In this document: piece by piece, positions 5,043 through 7,162 of the stretch
Numbering within the stretch: position 1 is the stretch's first letter
Layout of the letters: each line of letters starts with the position of its first letter
Assembly (NCBI GenBank): GCA_001774505.1
Contig: MFAF01000038.1
Location: 1 to 7,162, forward strand
Length of the DNA stretch: 7,162 nt
Direction of reading: 5' to 3'
Source: Candidatus Coatesbacteria bacterium RBG_13_66_14
GTDB taxonomy: Bacteria > RBG-13-66-14
Made by a program: the position numbers and the translations under genes
Notes under the pieces: generated by a model
The model's input: the letters and a program-made list of their open reading frames with translations, nothing else
Database searches by the model: none
What the model was told of the DNA's origin: nothing

Positions 5043-5867
5043 CTACGGGTAGTAGGAGACCTCGGTGACCTCCCAGGGGTCGCCGCCCACGTCGTCGGGC
5101 TGGAAGGTGTGCCGGTAGGGACTCTGGGGCTGTTCGGCGCCGCGGACGTAAACGTGGACCTTGCAGTTCACCGGAGAGTCGAGCCCGTTGTCGTTCGCGT
5201 ACTCGACTAAAATCCGGTAGGTCGCCCGCCGGGTTTCGGTGGCGGTGATGTACTCGGGTCCGTACCCGTAGGAATCGGGAACGTCCAGAATCATCCCGCC
5301 GATGTTGGGGTCGTCCTCGGAGCAGTCGTTGCCCAGGTCGTCCAAGAGGTGGAGGTTGAGGTTGGCCAGGTCCGACCCAGGCCATTCCACCGAGCACATG
5401 ACCGGATCGCGCCCCGCGCTCCAATTGCCGGACAGGCTCACCACGGGCGAGTACTCCAGGACCGTCCCCCCGGGGAAGGCGCGGACGTATATCTCCAGGG
5501 TGTTCCAGCTGTTGAAGAGCCGGACCCGCCGGAAAAACTCCCAGCGCGCCGTCCCCCCGCCCTCGTCGTCGGTGACCTGCTGCATCTCAGGGTCCGACAG
5601 GACGTAGGACTCACTCTTGTTGCGCACTATCTCCACATAGCCGTCCCAGGTGTCCGGGCTGTTCAGGGGATCGGTGTCGGTCACCGTGCCGTGGACGATG
5701 ACCACCCGATCCTCGTAGGGCACGATGGAACCGTCGGGGTATACCAGGTCCGAGGCGTACCCGGTGATCTCGATGTCGGCCATGGGGTTGGGCAGCGGCT
5801 CGGCGGGCTCGCAGCCGGCCAGGAGGATAGCCGCCGCGGAAAACAGGAGAACCGACAGGCGTCCCAT
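5043..5867 (-). CDS. Putative surface lipoprotein with Ig-like and YfaP-like (DUF2135-type) domains
   Basis: I do not recognise an orthologous named gene. The 274-residue product starts with a short lipoprotein signal: hydrophobic residues 4-16 and the lipobox LAGC with Cys19 as the lipidated residue. Residues 31-150 look like an Ig-like beta-sandwich: VIVHGTVTDTD (56-66), then FFRRVRLFNSWNTLEIYVRAF (111-131), the 'G-x-V...L-x-x-x-x-NTL-x-V-x-A' pattern of bacterial Ig-like repeats. Residues 160-242 resemble the YfaP/DUF2135 domain: NLNLHLLDDLGN (169-180), GGMILDVPDSYGYGPEYI (190-207), TYRILVEY (216-223) and CKVHVYV (235-241). The family's DxDLHV start is NxNLHL here. Three further cysteines (158, 182, 235) lie in or beside this domain. 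ATG 5867 directly abuts the gmk stop (TAG-ATG), with GGGGAGGG as ribosome binding site inside the last gmk codons. Function unknown; extracytoplasmic carbohydrate or protein binding is plausible. Confidence 0.82.
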   Translation of the reverse strand: MGRLSVLLFSAAAILLAGCEPAEPLPNPMADIEITGYASDLVYPDGSIVPYEDRVVIVHGTVTDTDPLNSPDTWDGYVEIVRNKSESYVLSDPEMQQVTDDEGGGTARWEFFRRVRLFNSWNTLEIYVRAFPGGTVLEYSPVVSLSGNWSAGRDPVMCSVEWPGSDLANLNLHLLDDLGNDCSEDDPNIGGMILDVPDSYGYGPEYITATETRRATYRILVEYANDNGLDSPVNCKVHVYVRGAEQPQSPYRHTFQPDDVGGDPWEVTEVSYYP

Positions 5868-6494
5868 CTATCCCTCCCCAAGCTCGGGGAAGCGTTCATC
5901 GAGAATTCCGGCAAGCCGGGAGCTGCGGAGGTGCTCGGCCGTGATGACGGCCTCCACCTCGTCCACCGCCCGGCGCAGGTCGTCGTTCACCACTATGTAG
6001 TCGTATTCCGGGGCGCGGCGGAGCTCGTCCAGGGCGTTCGCCATCCTTCTCTCGACGAGGGCCGGTTCCTCGGAGCGGCGGCGCACCAGCCGCTCCCGCA
6101 GCGTCGCCAGATTCGGGGGGACGACGAAGATCAACAGCGCCTCGTCCCCGTAAACGCGGCGGATGGAGTCTCCCCCCTGGACGTCCACGTCGAGAACCAC
6201 GTCCTTCCCCCTCCCCAGCGCCCGCTCCAGCGGTCCGCGAGGGGTGCCGTACCAGTGGCCGTGCACCCGTGCGGTCTCCAGAAAATCTCCCGCGGTCCGC
6301 CGCCGCATGAACTCCGCTTCGTCGAGAAAGTGGTACTGGACGCCATTCTCCTCGCCGGCGCGCCGGGGACGCGTGGTGGCCGATACGGAATAGAAGAACT
6401 CGGTGTGCCTTTGCGCCAGTTCCACGTAGATGCTCGTCTTGCCGCCGCCGGAGGGCGACGAGATGACGATGGGGATGCCGCGGGGTTTATCCAT
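5868..6494 (-). CDS. gmk: Guanylate kinase
   Basis: This 208-residue enzyme phosphorylates GMP to GDP with ATP, an essential cytosolic step in purine nucleotide and (p)ppGpp-linked metabolism. The length is typical. Visible motifs: P-loop SSPSGGGKTS (12-21, Lys19), the GMP-binding block SATTRPRRAGE (38-48), YHF (54-56), Glu73 in FLET, WYGTPR (81-86), LDVDVQGG (101-108) and the C-terminal signature EYDYIVVNDD (163-172). The first P-loop position is Ser-Pro-Ser-Gly-Gly-Gly rather than the common APSGAGK, a normal variant. The ATG at 6494 has AAGGG just upstream and follows the yicC stop by 8 nt, the conserved yicC-gmk order. In many bacteria rpoZ comes next; here a lipoprotein gene abuts instead. 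Confidence 0.97.
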   Translation of the reverse strand: MDKPRGIPIVISSPSGGGKTSIYVELAQRHTEFFYSVSATTRPRRAGEENGVQYHFLDEAEFMRRRTAGDFLETARVHGHWYGTPRGPLERALGRGKDVVLDVDVQGGDSIRRVYGDEALLIFVVPPNLATLRERLVRRRSEEPALVERRMANALDELRRAPEYDYIVVNDDLRRAVDEVEAVITAEHLRSSRLAGILDERFPELGEG

Positions 6495-6502
6495 CGAGCC
6501 CT

Positions 6503-7162
6503 TCAGGCGATGTTCGCCGCCTGCTCCCGAATCCGGTCCAGGGTGACCTTCATCTCCAGCACGAGGGGGGTGATTTCGGTTCCGACGGCCTTGCTGCCGC
6601 AGGTGTTGAGCTCGCGGTGCAACTCCTGGCAGAGGAAATCCAACCGCCGCCCCTCGGATTCCGGGGAATCCAGAGCCGACCGGAACGCCGCGAGGTGCCC
6701 CTCCAGCCGGTCCAACTCCTCGGTCACGTCGGCCCTGACCGCCAGGTAGGCCACCTCCTGCTCCAGCCGCTCGCGGTCCGGGACGGTTCCGACCAGCTCG
6801 GACACCCTCTCCCCGATGATTGCGCGGAGCTTCTCCGGCACCGCGCCGGCGAGGGGCCGCAGGGTCGAGAGGCCACCATCTAAATCGTCGAGCATCGCGC
6901 CTATTTTTTGGGAAAGCTCCTCGCCCTCCCGACGGCGGGAATCCACCAGGCCCCGGAGCGCATCCCCGGCCGCCGCGTCCAGAGCCCGCTCCAGGCGCTC
7001 CGCGTCGAGACGGCCCTCGGGCTCAGTCACCACGCCGGGCAGGCGCAGTAGCTCGTATGCCGTCAGGTCCCGGGATACTGCAAGGGGCAGGGAGGCGGCC
7101 GCTTCGATGTACCCCCGCGCCAGATCCAGGTTCACCTTCGGCGCGGCCGCAGCGTCCGCAAA
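6503..7162 (-). CDS. yicC: YicC-family endoribonuclease-like protein (partial, N-terminus outside window)
   Basis: The frame is open to the right edge and gives 220 residues; YicC proteins are about 290, so roughly 70-80 N-terminal residues are missing. A GTG at 7135 is not the real start, because family-like sequence (APKVNLDLA) continues through it. The C-terminal region is the best conserved: RLEQEVAYLAVRADVTEELDRLE (about residues 132-154 of this fragment), then GRRLDFLCQELHRELNT and SKAVGTEITPLVLEMKVTLDRIREQ at the end. The YicC family is linked to stress survival and stationary phase, and E. coli YicC has been reported to act as an endoribonuclease; the role here is inferred from homology. 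It is the first visible gene of the yicC-gmk-lipoprotein set; its promoter lies outside the window. Confidence 0.94.
   Translation of the reverse strand, partial: FADAAAAPKVNLDLARGYIEAAASLPLAVSRDLTAYELLRLPGVVTEPEGRLDAERLERALDAAAGDALRGLVDSRRREGEELSQKIGAMLDDLDGGLSTLRPLAGAVPEKLRAIIGERVSELVGTVPDRERLEQEVAYLAVRADVTEELDRLEGHLAAFRSALDSPESEGRRLDFLCQELHRELNTCGSKAVGTEITPLVLEMKVTLDRIREQAANIA

Noticed and set aside
4969..5424. Minus-strand frame of 151 codons covering part of the 4898-5042 gap
   Set aside because: Most of it is an alternative frame of the lipoprotein gene; the part in the gap has no ribosome binding site, motif or plausible start of its own.
5349..6749. Plus-strand open frame of 466 codons running antisense to the lipoprotein, gmk and yicC genes
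   Set aside because: It overlaps three convincing minus-strand genes, has no recognisable domain and has the Arg/Val/His/Gly-rich composition expected from the reverse complement of GC-rich coding DNA.

Overview
This is a GC-rich bacterial fragment with dense, mostly single-strand gene content: eight coding regions lie on the minus strand and one on the plus strand. The minus-strand proteins are full-length and recognisable, with frequent 1-4 nt overlaps or abutting stops and starts. No phage, IS, CRISPR, rRNA or tRNA signal was seen. A cleavable lipoprotein signal, a YicC-gmk pair, a Rex repressor and a NifS/IscS-type desulfurase fit a free-living, probably anaerobic or facultative bacterium. 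The even GC richness and moderately diverged housekeeping proteins could suit an uncultivated lineage, but the phylum cannot be fixed from this sequence.

Layout, left to right. (1) Positions 1-299, minus: the N-terminal third of a DrrA/ABC-2 type exporter ATPase, cut by the window edge. (2) Positions 300-519: an intergenic control region holding a near-consensus promoter for the plus-strand gene, a weaker divergent minus promoter, and two inverted repeats. (3) Positions 520-1119, plus: a PadR-family repressor, the usual divergent partner of such a drug-export operon. Its likely intrinsic terminator lies inside the 3' end of the convergent next gene. (4) Positions 4897 down to 1134, minus: a tight four-gene unit in the order cysteine desulfurase, Rex, DegT/DnrJ/EryC1/StrS sugar aminotransferase, GT2 glycosyltransferase. 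(5) Positions 4898-5042: a short intergenic region with a perfect 12-bp palindrome. (6) Positions 7162 down to 5043, minus: yicC (5' end missing), gmk, and a lipoprotein with an Ig-like and a YfaP-like domain.

How the genes may work together. PadR and the ABC ATPase form a standard ligand-sensing export module. In the four-gene unit, Rex reads the NADH/NAD+ ratio and is translationally coupled to the desulfurase that feeds Fe-S cluster and thio-cofactor synthesis; the two downstream genes look like cell-surface sugar synthesis and transfer. YicC and Gmk are housekeeping. The lipoprotein sits where rpoZ commonly follows gmk.

I see no clear undescribed multi-gene system. The most unusual items are the Fe-S/redox/sugar operon composition, the two-domain lipoprotein fused to the gmk operon, and the padR terminator embedded in a convergent coding sequence.
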